A DNA stretch of 64,000 bases from Streptomyces griseoruber. Lineage in GTDB: Bacteria > Actinomycetota > Actinomycetes > Streptomycetales > Streptomycetaceae. Shown one piece after another: positions 15,715 to 24,008 of the stretch. The notes beneath the pieces were generated by a model. That model saw only the letters and a list, made by a program, of their open reading frames with translations. It did not search any database and was not told the DNA's origin. Both the position numbers and the translations under genes were made by a program. The stretch covers positions 72,016 to 136,015 of the forward strand of contig NZ_KQ948773.1 of assembly GCF_001514205.1 (NCBI RefSeq). Reading direction: 5' to 3'. Every line of letters starts with the position of its first letter. Position 1 is the first letter of the stretch.

Positions 15715-16572
15715 GTGGAAGTCGCCGAGCGCGAGCTGACCGAACCCTGGGAGGGCGTGCTGGTCGTTCCCGCCCGCGGCAGTGACATCGGTGTCCTGGT
15801 CCTGGGGGGATCCAGCGGGCGTGTCGAACGGGAGAGGGCGCGCATTCTTGCCCAGCAGGGCATGACGGCCGTGTCGATCCGCTGGTTCGGCGGTCCGGGG
15901 CAACCCCCGGGGATCTGCGAGATCCCCCTGGAGACCTTCACCGCCGCCGTCCACCTCCTCCGGCTGAACGGGGCACGGCGCATCGGCATCGTGGGCACCT
16001 CCAAGGGGGCTGAGGCGGCTCTGCTCACGGCGGTGCACGATCCGCGCGTGGACGTCGTCATCGCGATGTCGCCCACCTCTTGGGTCTGGTGCAACGTCGG
16101 ACCAGGCCGGGACGGAGCACGACACCCCTATCGATCGTCCTGGACATGGCGAGAACAGCCGCTGCCCTTCGTGCCGCTGGACGATTCCTGGACTTCTGCA
16201 GGGCCGGACGGCGGGCCGGTCGCCATCCGTGGGTGGTACGAACTCAGCGAGCGGACGTTCGCCGATCTGCTCCCTCCGGCGGAGATCCCCGTGGCCGACG
16301 CGCGGGCCGATCTGCTGCTCGTCGCAGGCGGCGACGATGCGATGTGGCCGTCTCTTCCCTTCGCCGAACGACTGGCACAACGCCGGCGCTCAGCCGGGGC
16401 CGCGGTGCGTCTGATCACCCGCCACGATGCAGGCCACCGCCCGCGCTTTCCCGGCGAGAGCCCGGCGCCGGCATCCCCACGCTTCCAGTACGGAGGCACG
16501 CCCGAAGCCGACGCGCATCTGGGGACGGTTGCCTGGCCCCAGATCCTCGACGCACTCCGGAGCCGCGACTGA
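15715..16572 (+). CDS. BAAT-type acyl-CoA thioester hydrolase-like alpha/beta hydrolase
   Basis: 285 residues. The alpha/beta hydrolase core shows the nucleophile GTSKGAEAAL (Ser), an acidic residue in LLVAGGDDAMWPS, and His in ITRHDAGH near the C-terminus. The GTSKGAE elbow and the DAMWPS context are typical of the BAAT C-terminal domain (bile-acid-CoA / acyl-CoA thioesterase family); the N-terminal thioesterase domain is absent. GTG 15715 follows GGGGG by four bases; GTG 15700 is an alternative. Codon use here and in the next gene is less biased than in neighbours, suggesting later acquisition. Confidence 0.8.
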   Translation: MEVAERELTEPWEGVLVVPARGSDIGVLVLGGSSGRVERERARILAQQGMTAVSIRWFGGPGQPPGICEIPLETFTAAVHLLRLNGARRIGIVGTSKGAEAALLTAVHDPRVDVVIAMSPTSWVWCNVGPGRDGARHPYRSSWTWREQPLPFVPLDDSWTSAGPDGGPVAIRGWYELSERTFADLLPPAEIPVADARADLLLVAGGDDAMWPSLPFAERLAQRRRSAGAAVRLITRHDAGHRPRFPGESPAPASPRFQYGGTPEADAHLGTVAWPQILDALRSRD

Positions 16573-16793
16573 CCCTCCCTGAGGTTGCCGGCGAGGCGCA
16601 GCGCCACAGTGCGTCTGTCCGCTTGCCGACCTGCGCGTTTTTGAACCGGTGTCAGAGCTTTCGCCAGTTGGCCCGCCGTCACTTGCCTGGCGGCGGCGAG
16701 ACGGTGCAGTCGTAGGGGTCGTAGGGGACTTCCCAGAGCCCGCCCCGCTCAGGCGAGGCAAGGGGCTTTCGGTGAGCCTCGTAAGGTGTAGGC

Positions 16794-16823
16794 ATGTGGA
16801 CCCAGCACACCCAGGCTCTGTGA
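16794..16823 (+). CDS. nine-codon leader ORF upstream of the rRNA methyltransferase
   Basis: ATG-TGG-ACC-CAG-CAC-ACC-CAG-GCT-CTG-TGA, encoding MWTQHTQAL. A -10-like TAAGGT ends six bases before the ATG, so the transcript could begin at the start codon (leaderless). The ORF ends 12 bases before an 8-bp hairpin and about 190 bases before the methyltransferase start. This is the layout of ribosome-mediated attenuation of antibiotic-resistance genes. Translation is not proven. Confidence 0.45.
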   Translation: MWTQHTQAL

Positions 16824-16835
16824 TCACGAGGTATT

Positions 16836-16863
16836 GAGGGCGATGCCGTAGGGCGTCGCCCTC
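16836..16863 (+). promoter_or_regulatory. hairpin between leader ORF and rRNA methyltransferase, candidate attenuator
   Basis: Perfect inverted repeat GAGGGCGA / TCGCCCTC with a 12-base loop, followed by CTT. A second GC-rich inverted repeat (GCCGCC ... GGCGGC) lies about 35 bases downstream. The rest of 16573-17008 holds no other gene that I can support. Confidence 0.5.
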
Positions 16864-17008
16864 CTTGGCGTGCCTGCCACGTGATCCATCCTCCTTGCGC
16901 CGCCCGCACCGAGGCGGCGTGATACCGGGCCTCGTCTTCTCACGACGGCGGCCTCTGAGAGCGCGTACAGGCACGGTCCCTTCCCTTCACCGTTGCCAGG
17001 AGTGCCTT

Positions 17009-17857
17009 GTGCCCGCGTTGCTTCCCCCTGCCCTCGAACCGTTCCTCGACTCGCTGCGCTGCCCGGTGTGCCGCACCGGTCTCCGATCCGACCGTGGCTC
17101 ACTGCGCTGCCCGTCGGGCCACACCTTCGACATCGCCCGTCAGGGCTACGTCAGCCTCCTGACGGGCGCCCGCACCACCAGCGGTGACGACGCAGCCATG
17201 GTTCGGGCCCGAAACCAGTTCTTGTCCACCGGCAGGTACGCCCCTGTTCGCCGGACCCTGACCCGTATGACAGCCGACGTCCTGCCTGGTCAAGGCAGGG
17301 TCGTGGACATCGGATGCGGCACCGGCTACTACCTGGCCGGCGTACTCGATCAACTGCCCGGCGCCCGCGGCCTGGGGCTGGACGCGTCCGTACGCGCCCT
17401 GCGCTCGGCGGCCCGAGCCCATCCGCGAGCCGCTGCGGCGAGCTGGGATGTCTTCCGCCCCTTCCCCCTGGCCGACCGGACGGTCGACGTGATGCTGGAC
17501 GTGTTCGCCCCGCGCAACCCGGCCGAGTTCCACCGAGTCCTCCGTCCGACCGGCCGGTTGATCGTGGTGCGCCCCGTCGAGCGGCACCTGGCTGAGCTAC
17601 GGGGCCAGGTCCCCGCGATGGTCGCGATCGACCCGGACAAGGAACAGCGCCTGCACCAGGCGTTGGACCCCTACTTCGAGGCCGCCCGCACCCAGCACGT
17701 CGCCTACACCGCGCCCCTGACCAGGCAAGAAGCCATCGACCTGGTGGGGATGACACCGAGCGCACGACACCTGACCCATGCGGACCTGAGCGCTCACGGC
17801 CCCCTGCCTGACCAGGTCACCGTCTCCGTGCTGGCCACCTCGTACCAGCCTCGGTGA
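17009..17857 (+). CDS. 23S rRNA (guanine-N1)-methyltransferase, RlmA family
   Basis: 282 residues, the family length. The N-terminal zinc finger is LRCPVCRTGL ... LRCPSGHTFD (three Cys and His), followed by ARQGYVSLL and a Rossmann SAM-binding motif VVDIGCGTGYYLAGVL, with DVFAPRNPAEFHRVLRP after it. The family methylates G745 (RlmA-I) or G748 (RlmA-II, TlrB) in helix 35 of 23S rRNA; Gram-positive members are usually G748 enzymes and TlrB contributes to tylosin resistance. GTG 17009 follows CAGGAG by six bases. The leader ORF and hairpin upstream suggest drug-responsive expression. A strong terminator follows at 17906. Confidence 0.85.
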   Translation: MPALLPPALEPFLDSLRCPVCRTGLRSDRGSLRCPSGHTFDIARQGYVSLLTGARTTSGDDAAMVRARNQFLSTGRYAPVRRTLTRMTADVLPGQGRVVDIGCGTGYYLAGVLDQLPGARGLGLDASVRALRSAARAHPRAAAASWDVFRPFPLADRTVDVMLDVFAPRNPAEFHRVLRPTGRLIVVRPVERHLAELRGQVPAMVAIDPDKEQRLHQALDPYFEAARTQHVAYTAPLTRQEAIDLVGMTPSARHLTHADLSAHGPLPDQVTVSVLATSYQPR

Positions 17858-17905
17858 CCACGAGCGGACGGGCCTGCTGACCGACGAACCAGTGGGCGCG
17901 CCCGG

Positions 17906-17944
17906 CGCCTCACCCTTCCCGGCAGCTCGGGGAAGGGTGAGGCG
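17906..17944 (+). terminator. strong terminator after the rRNA methyltransferase
   Basis: Perfect 15-bp inverted repeat (CGCCTCACCCTTCCC and complement), nine-base loop, followed by TTCGTCC. The 348-base gap from 17858 to 18205 otherwise holds only the XRE promoter palindrome. Confidence 0.8.
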
Positions 17945-18151
17945 TTCGTCCCGCCGGCCGTTGTGGTCTCTCCAAGCCAGGTGACGAGGGCCAGATCCTC
18001 CCCCGGGCAGGTGGCCCGGCTGGGGCAGTTCGCTGCGCAGGTCGTCCGGGACCCGTTCACCTCACACTGCAGACTCGGCGGGACGTCGCAGATATACCGG
18101 GAACGGACAACCGAAGACCCGGACCGCCTCGACTGCGCAGTGGCGCGACAC

Positions 18152-18179
18152 ACTATTGCAAGCAGGTGCTTGCAATAGT
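18152..18179. promoter_or_regulatory. 28-bp perfect palindrome in the XRE promoter
   Basis: Arms ACTATTGCAAGCA and exact complement around a central GG, 26 bases before the start of the XRE gene. An autoregulatory operator for the XRE protein is the simplest reading. Confidence 0.75.
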
Positions 18180-18205
18180 TAGCGCCGGTGGTGCACAGTG
18201 GAGAC

Positions 18206-18619
18206 ATGGCATCGCTCAACGTCGGCAATCTCGGTGACTACCTGCGCGAGCAGCGGCGCAACGCCAAGCTCTCGCTCCGGCAGCTCGCCGACGCCGCCGG
18301 GGTGTCCAATCCCTATCTGAGCCAGATCGAGCGCGGGCTGCGCAAGCCGAGCGCGGAGGTGCTCCAACAGGTCGCCAAGGCCCTGCGGATCTCCGCCGAG
18401 ACGCTGTACGTGCGCGCCGGCATCCTCGACGCGGAGCGGGACCGGGACGAGGTCGAGACCCGCGCGGTCATCCTCGCCGATCCCACCCTGACGGAGGCAC
18501 AGAAGCAGGCACTGCTGCAGATCTACGAGTCCTTCCGCAAGGAGAACGGATTCGAGAGCGGCCAGGAGAGCCGGCCCGGGGACGAGGGCGACGCCGATCC
18601 GCAGCAGACGGCCAGTTGA
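18206..18619 (+). CDS. XRE-family transcriptional regulator
   Basis: 137 residues. Residues 9-65 form a Cro/CI helix-turn-helix (LREQRRNAKLSLRQLADAAG, SNPYLSQIERGLRKPS), with a helical C-terminus and an acidic disordered tail. ATG 18206 follows GTGGAG. It resembles Rv0474 of Mycobacterium tuberculosis in sequence type and in being followed by an HBHA-like gene and a DUF2516 gene. The 28-bp palindrome in its promoter is probably its operator. Confidence 0.88.
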   Translation: MASLNVGNLGDYLREQRRNAKLSLRQLADAAGVSNPYLSQIERGLRKPSAEVLQQVAKALRISAETLYVRAGILDAERDRDEVETRAVILADPTLTEAQKQALLQIYESFRKENGFESGQESRPGDEGDADPQQTAS

Positions 18620-18705
18620 CCGGACCAGGGGACCGGCCGCCGACTGCGGACCCGTACGACCCTCAGCCGAAGACGACGAATGTGAATCCGGGAGGACCTA
18701 CCACC

Positions 18706-19383
18706 ATGGCCATCACCGACGACCTGCGCAAGACCTTCAGTGACCCGACCCCGCTCTACTTCGCCGCGGGCACCGCCGACCTGGCGCTCCAGCAGGCGAA
18801 GAAGGTGCCGGCCCTGGTGGAGCAGCTGCGCGCCGAAGCCCCGGCCCGTATCGAGGCCGTGCGCAGCACCGACCCCAAGGCCGTTCAGGAGAAGGCCGCC
18901 GCCCGCGCCAAGGAGGCCGGGGTCAAGGCCAAGGAGGCGCAGGAGACCTTCCAGACGAAGGTCAACGAGTTCATCTCCACCCTCGACGGCGACATCAAGA
19001 AGCTCGGCACCACGCTCGGCACCACGCTCGACGCCGACCTGAAGAAGCTCGGCGAGTCCGCCCAGGACCTCGCGCTGCGCGGTGTCGGCGTCGCCGCCGA
19101 GTACGCGGTCAAGGCCCGCGAGACCTACGAGAAGGTCGCCGAGCACGGCGAGCAGGCCGTGAAGACCTGGCGTGGCGAGGCCGCGGAGGAGATCGAGGAG
19201 CTGGCGATCGCGGTCGAGGGCAAGGACGAGCCCGCCACCGCGTCCGCCGCCGAGCCGAAGCCCGCCCCGGCCGCCGAGGCCAAGGCCGAGCCGGCCCCGG
19301 CGCCCGCGAAGAAGACGGTCGCCAAGAAGGCCCCGGCCGCCCGGAAGGCCACCGCGAAGAAGACGACGCCGCCCGCCAAGTGA
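18706..19383 (+). CDS. HBHA-like coiled-coil protein with Lys/Ala/Pro-rich tail
   Basis: 225 residues. A helical, coiled-coil N-terminal domain opens MAITDDLRKTFSDPTPLYFAAGTADLALQQ, followed after about residue 175 by a low-complexity tail rich in A, K, P and E ending KKTVAKKAPAARKATAKKTTPPAK. This matches the layout of mycobacterial heparin-binding haemagglutinin (HbhA), a surface protein with a Lys-rich tail. No signal peptide is visible, as in HbhA. GGAGG lies nine bases before ATG. In a non-pathogen the role is unlikely to be adhesion; a cell-envelope or lipid-related role is possible. Confidence 0.85.
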   Translation: MAITDDLRKTFSDPTPLYFAAGTADLALQQAKKVPALVEQLRAEAPARIEAVRSTDPKAVQEKAAARAKEAGVKAKEAQETFQTKVNEFISTLDGDIKKLGTTLGTTLDADLKKLGESAQDLALRGVGVAAEYAVKARETYEKVAEHGEQAVKTWRGEAAEEIEELAIAVEGKDEPATASAAEPKPAPAAEAKAEPAPAPAKKTVAKKAPAARKATAKKTTPPAK

Positions 19384-19424
19384 GACACACCGCCGGCAAC
19401 GACGCCGACACGGACATACGGTCA

Positions 19425-19455
19425 CGGGCCGGGCACGGAAACGGTGCCCGGCCCG
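19425..19455 (+). terminator. terminator after the HBHA-like gene
   Basis: Perfect 12-bp inverted repeat CGGGCCGGGCAC / GTGCCCGGCCCG with a seven-base loop, followed by TTGT. Confidence 0.75.
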
Positions 19456-19515
19456 TTGTACGGGTAACGAGAGCGCGGTTGCGGGTACGGTGACCGCGTA
19501 AGGACGAACCGGGTC

Positions 19516-19884
19516 GTGCCGAGTCGGGTGGTGGACGTAGTGCTGATGCAGGGGTTCGCAGGGTTCATGTCGCTGCTGAGCCTGGCCCTGATCGTGTTCA
19601 GCGGCTTCGCTCTGATCGATGCGGCCGTCCGCCGCGAGGACGGCTACCGCGCCGCCGACAAGCAGACCAAGCCCTTCTGGATGATCATCCTCGGGATCGC
19701 CTTCGTGGTGAACCTGATCTTCCCGATCCTGTCGTTCCTGCCGGTCATCGGCCTGGTCGCGACGATCGTCTACATGGTCGACGTCCGCCCCGCCCTCCGA
19801 GCCCTCCCCGGCGGCGGCCGCAGCCACCGAGGCGGCGGCTCCAGCAGCGACGGCCCGTACGGCCCCTACAACGGCGGACGATAA
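19516..19884 (+). CDS. DUF2516 small membrane protein
   Basis: 122 residues with two or three membrane segments (FMSLLSLALIVFSGFALI; FWMIILGIAFVVNLIF; FLPVIGLVATIVYMV) and a Gly/Ser-rich cytoplasmic tail. Matches DUF2516, as Rv0476 does in mycobacteria, again next to the HBHA-like gene. Start uncertain: GTG 19516 is used; ATG 19546 is an alternative that keeps all membrane segments. Function unknown. Confidence 0.8.
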   Translation: MPSRVVDVVLMQGFAGFMSLLSLALIVFSGFALIDAAVRREDGYRAADKQTKPFWMIILGIAFVVNLIFPILSFLPVIGLVATIVYMVDVRPALRALPGGGRSHRGGGSSSDGPYGPYNGGR

Positions 19885-19958
19885 GGGCACGCCCCAGGGG
19901 CGCGGGGCTGTACCCGAACCCCCACGGCGACACCCTGATTTCGGCCCCCGGCGGAGCG

Positions 19959-21314
19959 CTAGGGCACGCGGTCCAACAGCACCACCGCCACGTCGTCCGT
20001 CAGCTCCCCCCCATTGAGCTCCCGCACCTCACTCACCGCCGCCCGCAGCAACGCCTCCCCGCTCAGCCCCTCGGAGAACTGCCGCCGGATCATCTCCACC
20101 ATCCCGTCCTGCCCGAGCCGCTCCTTGCGCCCCGCGCCGACCCGCCCCTCGATCAGCCCGTCGGTGTAGAGCATCAGGCTCCACTCCGCGCCCAGTTCCA
20201 CCTGCATCCGGGGCCAGCGGGCACCCGGAAGCAGCCCGAGCGCGGGCCCGTTGTTCTCCTGCGGCAGCAGCCGCGCCGGCCGCCCGGGAGCGGCGATCAG
20301 CGGCGCCGGATGCCCGGCCAGGCACAGCCCGGCCCGCCGCCCGTCCGGTGCGATGTCCACCGTGCACAGCGTCGCGAAGATCTCGTCGTCGCCCCGCTCG
20401 TGCTCCAGCACCTGCTGCAACGTGCCGAGCAGTTCGTCGCCGCACAGCCCCGCCAGGGTCAGCGCCCGCCAGGCGATACGCAGTTCCACGCCGAGCGCCG
20501 CCTCGTCCGGGCCGTGTCCGCAGACGTCGCCGATCATCGCGTGGACCGTGCCGTCGGGCGTGCGGACGGTGTCGTAGAAGTCACCGCCGAGCAGCGCGCG
20601 CGAGCGGCCGGGGCGGTAGCGGGCGGCGAAGCGCAGCGGGGAGCCCTCGAGGAGGGGCGTGGGCAGCAGCCCGCGCTCCAGCCGGGCGTTCTCCTGGGCG
20701 CGCAGCTTGCCCTCGGCGAGCCTCCGCTCGGCGGTGTCGGAACGTTTCCTCTCAACGGCGTAGCGGATCGCGCGGCTCAGCAGCCGGCCGTCCAGCTCGT
20801 CCCGGAAGAGATAGTCCTGGGCGCCGACGCGCACGGCCTCGGCGCCGCGCTCGGCGTCGCCGGAGGCGGTGAGCGCGAGCACGGCGTGCCGGGGCGCGAG
20901 CCGCAGCACATGCCGCAGGACGGCGAGTTCCTCGTCGGTCTCGCCCTTGGCGGCCCGGCCCGGCGCGGGCAGCGCCAGGTCGAGCAGGATGCAGTGCACG
21001 TCGTCGGTGAGCAGCCGCTCGGCCTCGGTGAGGTTGCGGGCGGTGCGGACGCGGATCGGCCTGCCGTCCGAGTCGAGCAGATCGGGGACGATCGGCGCGG
21101 CCGTGGGGTCGTCCTGGATCAGCAGCAGGGTGAGCGTGGGGTGCGCGGTGTCGTTGTCGGCCGTCGCGGTGTCGCGAACGGTCTGGTCCGTGCGGGCGGC
21201 GCCCCGCCGGGGCGGGGCCACGTCGTCGGAGGGGCCGCCTGCTGCGGGCACGGCCTGCGCCTGACCACACTCCGCGGCCGGGATCGCTCTCTGCCGCGGT
21301 ACGGGTGCGGGCAT
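19959..21314 (-). CDS. response-regulator-like domain fused to a PP2C (SpoIIE/RsbU-type) phosphatase
   Basis: 451 residues. A receiver-like domain spans about 60-185: IQDDP acidic pair, phosphoacceptor Asp in CILLDLALP, Thr in LALTASGD, but the usual Lys is replaced in GAQDYLFRDEL. The C-terminal PP2C domain (about 230-450) has the metal-binding Asp residues in GGDFYD, IGDVCGHGP, TDGLIEG and LTDDVAVVLL. Such proteins dephosphorylate anti-anti-sigma factors. The first 55 residues are low complexity. Input to the receiver may not be phosphorylation, given the missing Lys. Confidence 0.88.
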   Translation of the reverse strand: MPAPVPRQRAIPAAECGQAQAVPAAGGPSDDVAPPRRGAARTDQTVRDTATADNDTAHPTLTLLLIQDDPTAAPIVPDLLDSDGRPIRVRTARNLTEAERLLTDDVHCILLDLALPAPGRAAKGETDEELAVLRHVLRLAPRHAVLALTASGDAERGAEAVRVGAQDYLFRDELDGRLLSRAIRYAVERKRSDTAERRLAEGKLRAQENARLERGLLPTPLLEGSPLRFAARYRPGRSRALLGGDFYDTVRTPDGTVHAMIGDVCGHGPDEAALGVELRIAWRALTLAGLCGDELLGTLQQVLEHERGDDEIFATLCTVDIAPDGRRAGLCLAGHPAPLIAAPGRPARLLPQENNGPALGLLPGARWPRMQVELGAEWSLMLYTDGLIEGRVGAGRKERLGQDGMVEMIRRQFSEGLSGEALLRAAVSEVRELNGGELTDDVAVVLLDRVP

Positions 21315-21602
21315 GTGTCGGGTTCCTTCCCTCCCCCCGAGGGCACGGCGGGGACGAGGGACCTCGACCCACCGACGGGGACCATAGCGGCAGAAGGCGC
21401 CACAGCGGAATGGTGTGCGGCACCCTGCTTGATCTCAGACCAGTGTCATATGCCGCGTTCCGTAGCGCAGTTGGGCAGGCCGGTACAGGGGCGGGAATGA
21501 CGAAGGTCACGTCCGTACCGGGTTTGGGGAGTCCGGCCGGGTGCCGTGTGTCACGCGTCAGGGGTCACGAGGGGGCGATTGAACCGATGTGGGGCTTTCG
21601 TC

Positions 21603-22691
21603 TCACGCGTCCGGTCGCACCACCGCGAGGATCGGCATGGTGCCGGCCCCGGCGAGGGTGACGGTACGGCCCGGGCGCGGGGCGTGGATGATCGCGCCGT
21701 CGCCGACGTAGAGCGCGACATGGCTCGCGTCCCCGAAGTAGATGATCAGGTCGCCCGGGCGCATGTCCGCGACGGCGACGTGCTGGAGCTGCTTCCACTG
21801 CTCCTGCGAGGTGCGCGGGATCGTCCGCCCGGCGCTCTTCCAGGCCTCGGAGGTCAGCCCGGAGCAGTCGAAGGAGTCCGGGCCCTCGGCGCCCCACACG
21901 TACGGCTTCCCCAGCTGCGCGGTCGCGTAGGCGATGGCCTTCTTGCCGGCCGCGCTCGCCTTGCCGTCGATCTCGTCGAGGATGCCGGTGTCGAGCCAGG
22001 CGGTCTGCGCCTTCTGGTCGGCCTGTTCCTGGAGTTCGGCGAGGCGTTCCTTCTCCGCCTTCTCCAGCTGGGACTCCAGCTTCTCGGCCGCCGCGATCTG
22101 CTTCTCGATCTTCTTCTGGGCCGTCGCCTTGGCCTTGCGGTTGGCCTCCAGCTTGGTCCACTGCGCGGAGGCGTCGGCGGAGTACTGCTCCAAGTCCTGC
22201 TGGATGCGGGTCAGTTCCGCGATCAGGCCCTTGGTCGCGCGCTGGCCCTGGATCACCCGGCCGGCGCCGTCGAGGAAATCGCCCGGGTCGTCGCTCAGCA
22301 TCAGCTGGGCCTCGTCGGGCAGCCCGCCCGTGCGGTACTGGGAGCGGGCGGCGGCTCCGGCCCGGTCCTTCAGCTTCGCGAGCCGCTCCTGGCCCTCGAC
22401 GATCTTCTGGGCGAGGGCGACGATCTCCGCGGACTGCTTCTTCGCCGCCTCCTCGGCCGCGTTGTACGCGTCGGTGGCGACCGCGGCGGCGTGGTAGAGC
22501 GCCTCCAGCTTCTCGCGGACCTCTTCCAGGTCGTTGCTGGGCGGGAGGGTGAGGTCGGGGGCGGTCGTCGCCGTCGGGGACGGTGCGGGGTTGTCGGGGG
22601 CGGCGAACGCGGCGCCGGGTGCCCCCAGGACGGTCACCGCGCAGACGACCGCCACCGCGACCGCGAACAGGCCGCGCTTGCCCGGACCCAT
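21603..22691 (-). CDS. secreted NlpC/P60 peptidoglycan endopeptidase
   Basis: 362 residues. A signal peptide (about 1-30, cleavage near AFA-AP), then a long coiled-coil region (about 50-220), and an NlpC/P60 domain at the C-terminus: Cys in DSFDCSGL, His in DASHVALYVG and the third residue in IIHAPRPG. Like RipA/CwlO-type hydrolases, the coiled coil probably restrains or localises the peptidase, which cuts D-Glu-diamino acid bonds in stem peptides. A 251-base gap upstream (22692-22942) holds no gene that I can see. Confidence 0.92.
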   Translation of the reverse strand: MGPGKRGLFAVAVAVVCAVTVLGAPGAAFAAPDNPAPSPTATTAPDLTLPPSNDLEEVREKLEALYHAAAVATDAYNAAEEAAKKQSAEIVALAQKIVEGQERLAKLKDRAGAAARSQYRTGGLPDEAQLMLSDDPGDFLDGAGRVIQGQRATKGLIAELTRIQQDLEQYSADASAQWTKLEANRKAKATAQKKIEKQIAAAEKLESQLEKAEKERLAELQEQADQKAQTAWLDTGILDEIDGKASAAGKKAIAYATAQLGKPYVWGAEGPDSFDCSGLTSEAWKSAGRTIPRTSQEQWKQLQHVAVADMRPGDLIIYFGDASHVALYVGDGAIIHAPRPGRTVTLAGAGTMPILAVVRPDA

Positions 22692-22942
22692 ACCTCGCCC
22701 CCCAACTGATTTCCCGTCAGTAACTTACGGTGCTCGGGGGATCGTGCCACGTCACGGCCGAAAGTGACAGAGTCAGGCCCGGAACCGACCGGTGCCGAAC
22801 AGCTGAGCCCTTCCCTCCTCGCCCCCCGGCATGCCCCGGAATGATGATCGCCCCGCCGATGTGACGAACGACTCAAGGAGATCGTTCCCCTGTCCCACCA
22901 AGGGGTGAACGATCGGTGAAACAGCACCTTCGCGGGCCTTCT

Positions 22943-23728
22943 TCACCCCCGAGGCGCCAACGCCCCCCACCGCACCGTCACTTCCCCCTGCCGCCACCGC
23001 ACCGGGCCGTCCGTCACCGGCCAGTCCGCCATGAGGTCGCGCACCGCGCGGATCCACCGCTGGCGGGCGCCGTACGAGGCGTAGGGCGCCGCGGCGGCCC
23101 AGGCGCGGTCGAAGTCGCGCAGGAACGCGTGCACCGGCTCGCCCGGCACATTGCGGTGGATCAGCGCCTTGGGCAGCCGCTCCGCCAGGTCCGACGGCCG
23201 CTCCAGGGACCCCAGCCGGGCCGCGAAGGTGACCGTGCGCGGCCCCTCGGGCCCGAGCGCGACCCAGACGTGCCGGCGCCCGATCTCGTCGCAGGTCCCC
23301 TCCACGAGCAGCCCGCCCGCCGAGCCCCCGCCGGCCGGCGCGAGCCGCGCGCACAGCCGCTCCCAGACCCCGGCGACCTCCTCCTCGTCGTACTGCCGCA
23401 GCACATTGGCGGCGCGCACGAGCTGCGGCCGCTGGGGGAGGGGCAGTTCGAACCCGCCGTGCCGGAAGGCCAGCCCCTCGCGCTCGTACGGCTGCGCGGC
23501 GGCGACCCGCGCGGGTTCGATCTCGACGCCCACGACCCGCGCGCGTGGCGCGACGGACCGCAGTCGGGCGAGCAGCTCGACGGCCGTCCAGGGGGCCGCC
23601 CCGTACCCGAGGTCGACGGCCACGGGATCGGCGGCCCGCCGCAGCTCGGCGCCGTGCGTCGCGGCGATCCAGCGGTCCATGCGGCGCAGCCGGTTGGGGT
23701 TGGTGGTCCCGCGCGTGACGGTGCCCAC
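22943..23728 (-). CDS. class I SAM-dependent methyltransferase-like protein
   Basis: 261 residues from GTG 23728. A Rossmann core shows AVDLGYGAAPWTAVELL as motif I and VVGVEIEPARV as the ribose-binding acid. Substrate unknown. The frame extends a further 20 codons upstream, but that extension is encoded by a G/C-rich interspersed repeat (23729-23772), so I prefer the start after it. It is divergent from mshA with a 220-base promoter gap. Confidence 0.7.
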   Translation of the reverse strand: MGTVTRGTTNPNRLRRMDRWIAATHGAELRRAADPVAVDLGYGAAPWTAVELLARLRSVAPRARVVGVEIEPARVAAAQPYEREGLAFRHGGFELPLPQRPQLVRAANVLRQYDEEEVAGVWERLCARLAPAGGGSAGGLLVEGTCDEIGRRHVWVALGPEGPRTVTFAARLGSLERPSDLAERLPKALIHRNVPGEPVHAFLRDFDRAWAAAAPYASYGARQRWIRAVRDLMADWPVTDGPVRWRQGEVTVRWGALAPRG

Positions 23729-23772
23729 GACGGGGGTCCCCCCGCTCGGGCGAAGCCGGGAGTGGGGGAGGG
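23729..23772. repeat. Streptomyces-type interspersed GC repeat
   Basis: A stretch built of GGGGGTCCCCCCGCTCGG, GCGAAGCCGGGAG and TGGGGGAGGGG. Very similar hairpin-forming segments recur between genes in many Streptomyces genomes (recollection). Here it abuts the 5' end of the methyltransferase gene and could supply its N-terminus or its leader. Confidence 0.5.
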
Positions 23773-24008
23773 GCGCGCGGGAGGCCATGACATACGAGGG
23801 TAGGCGGTGCGCCCGAGAGGCACGGGCACGTCCGGGGCGGGGGACGCCACCGGGGCTCGAACGGTTGAGCGATCCGGGTAACGCTCAGGCAAAAATCCCC
23901 TCCCCGGTGATCCCGTCCGGAATGGGAACGCCTCCCTCCGGCGTTCCAGCCCCCTGGGAGGCTTTCGCCCCCTCCGTCCGGCATGCCCGCAGCAAGGAGG
24001 AACGCCAC

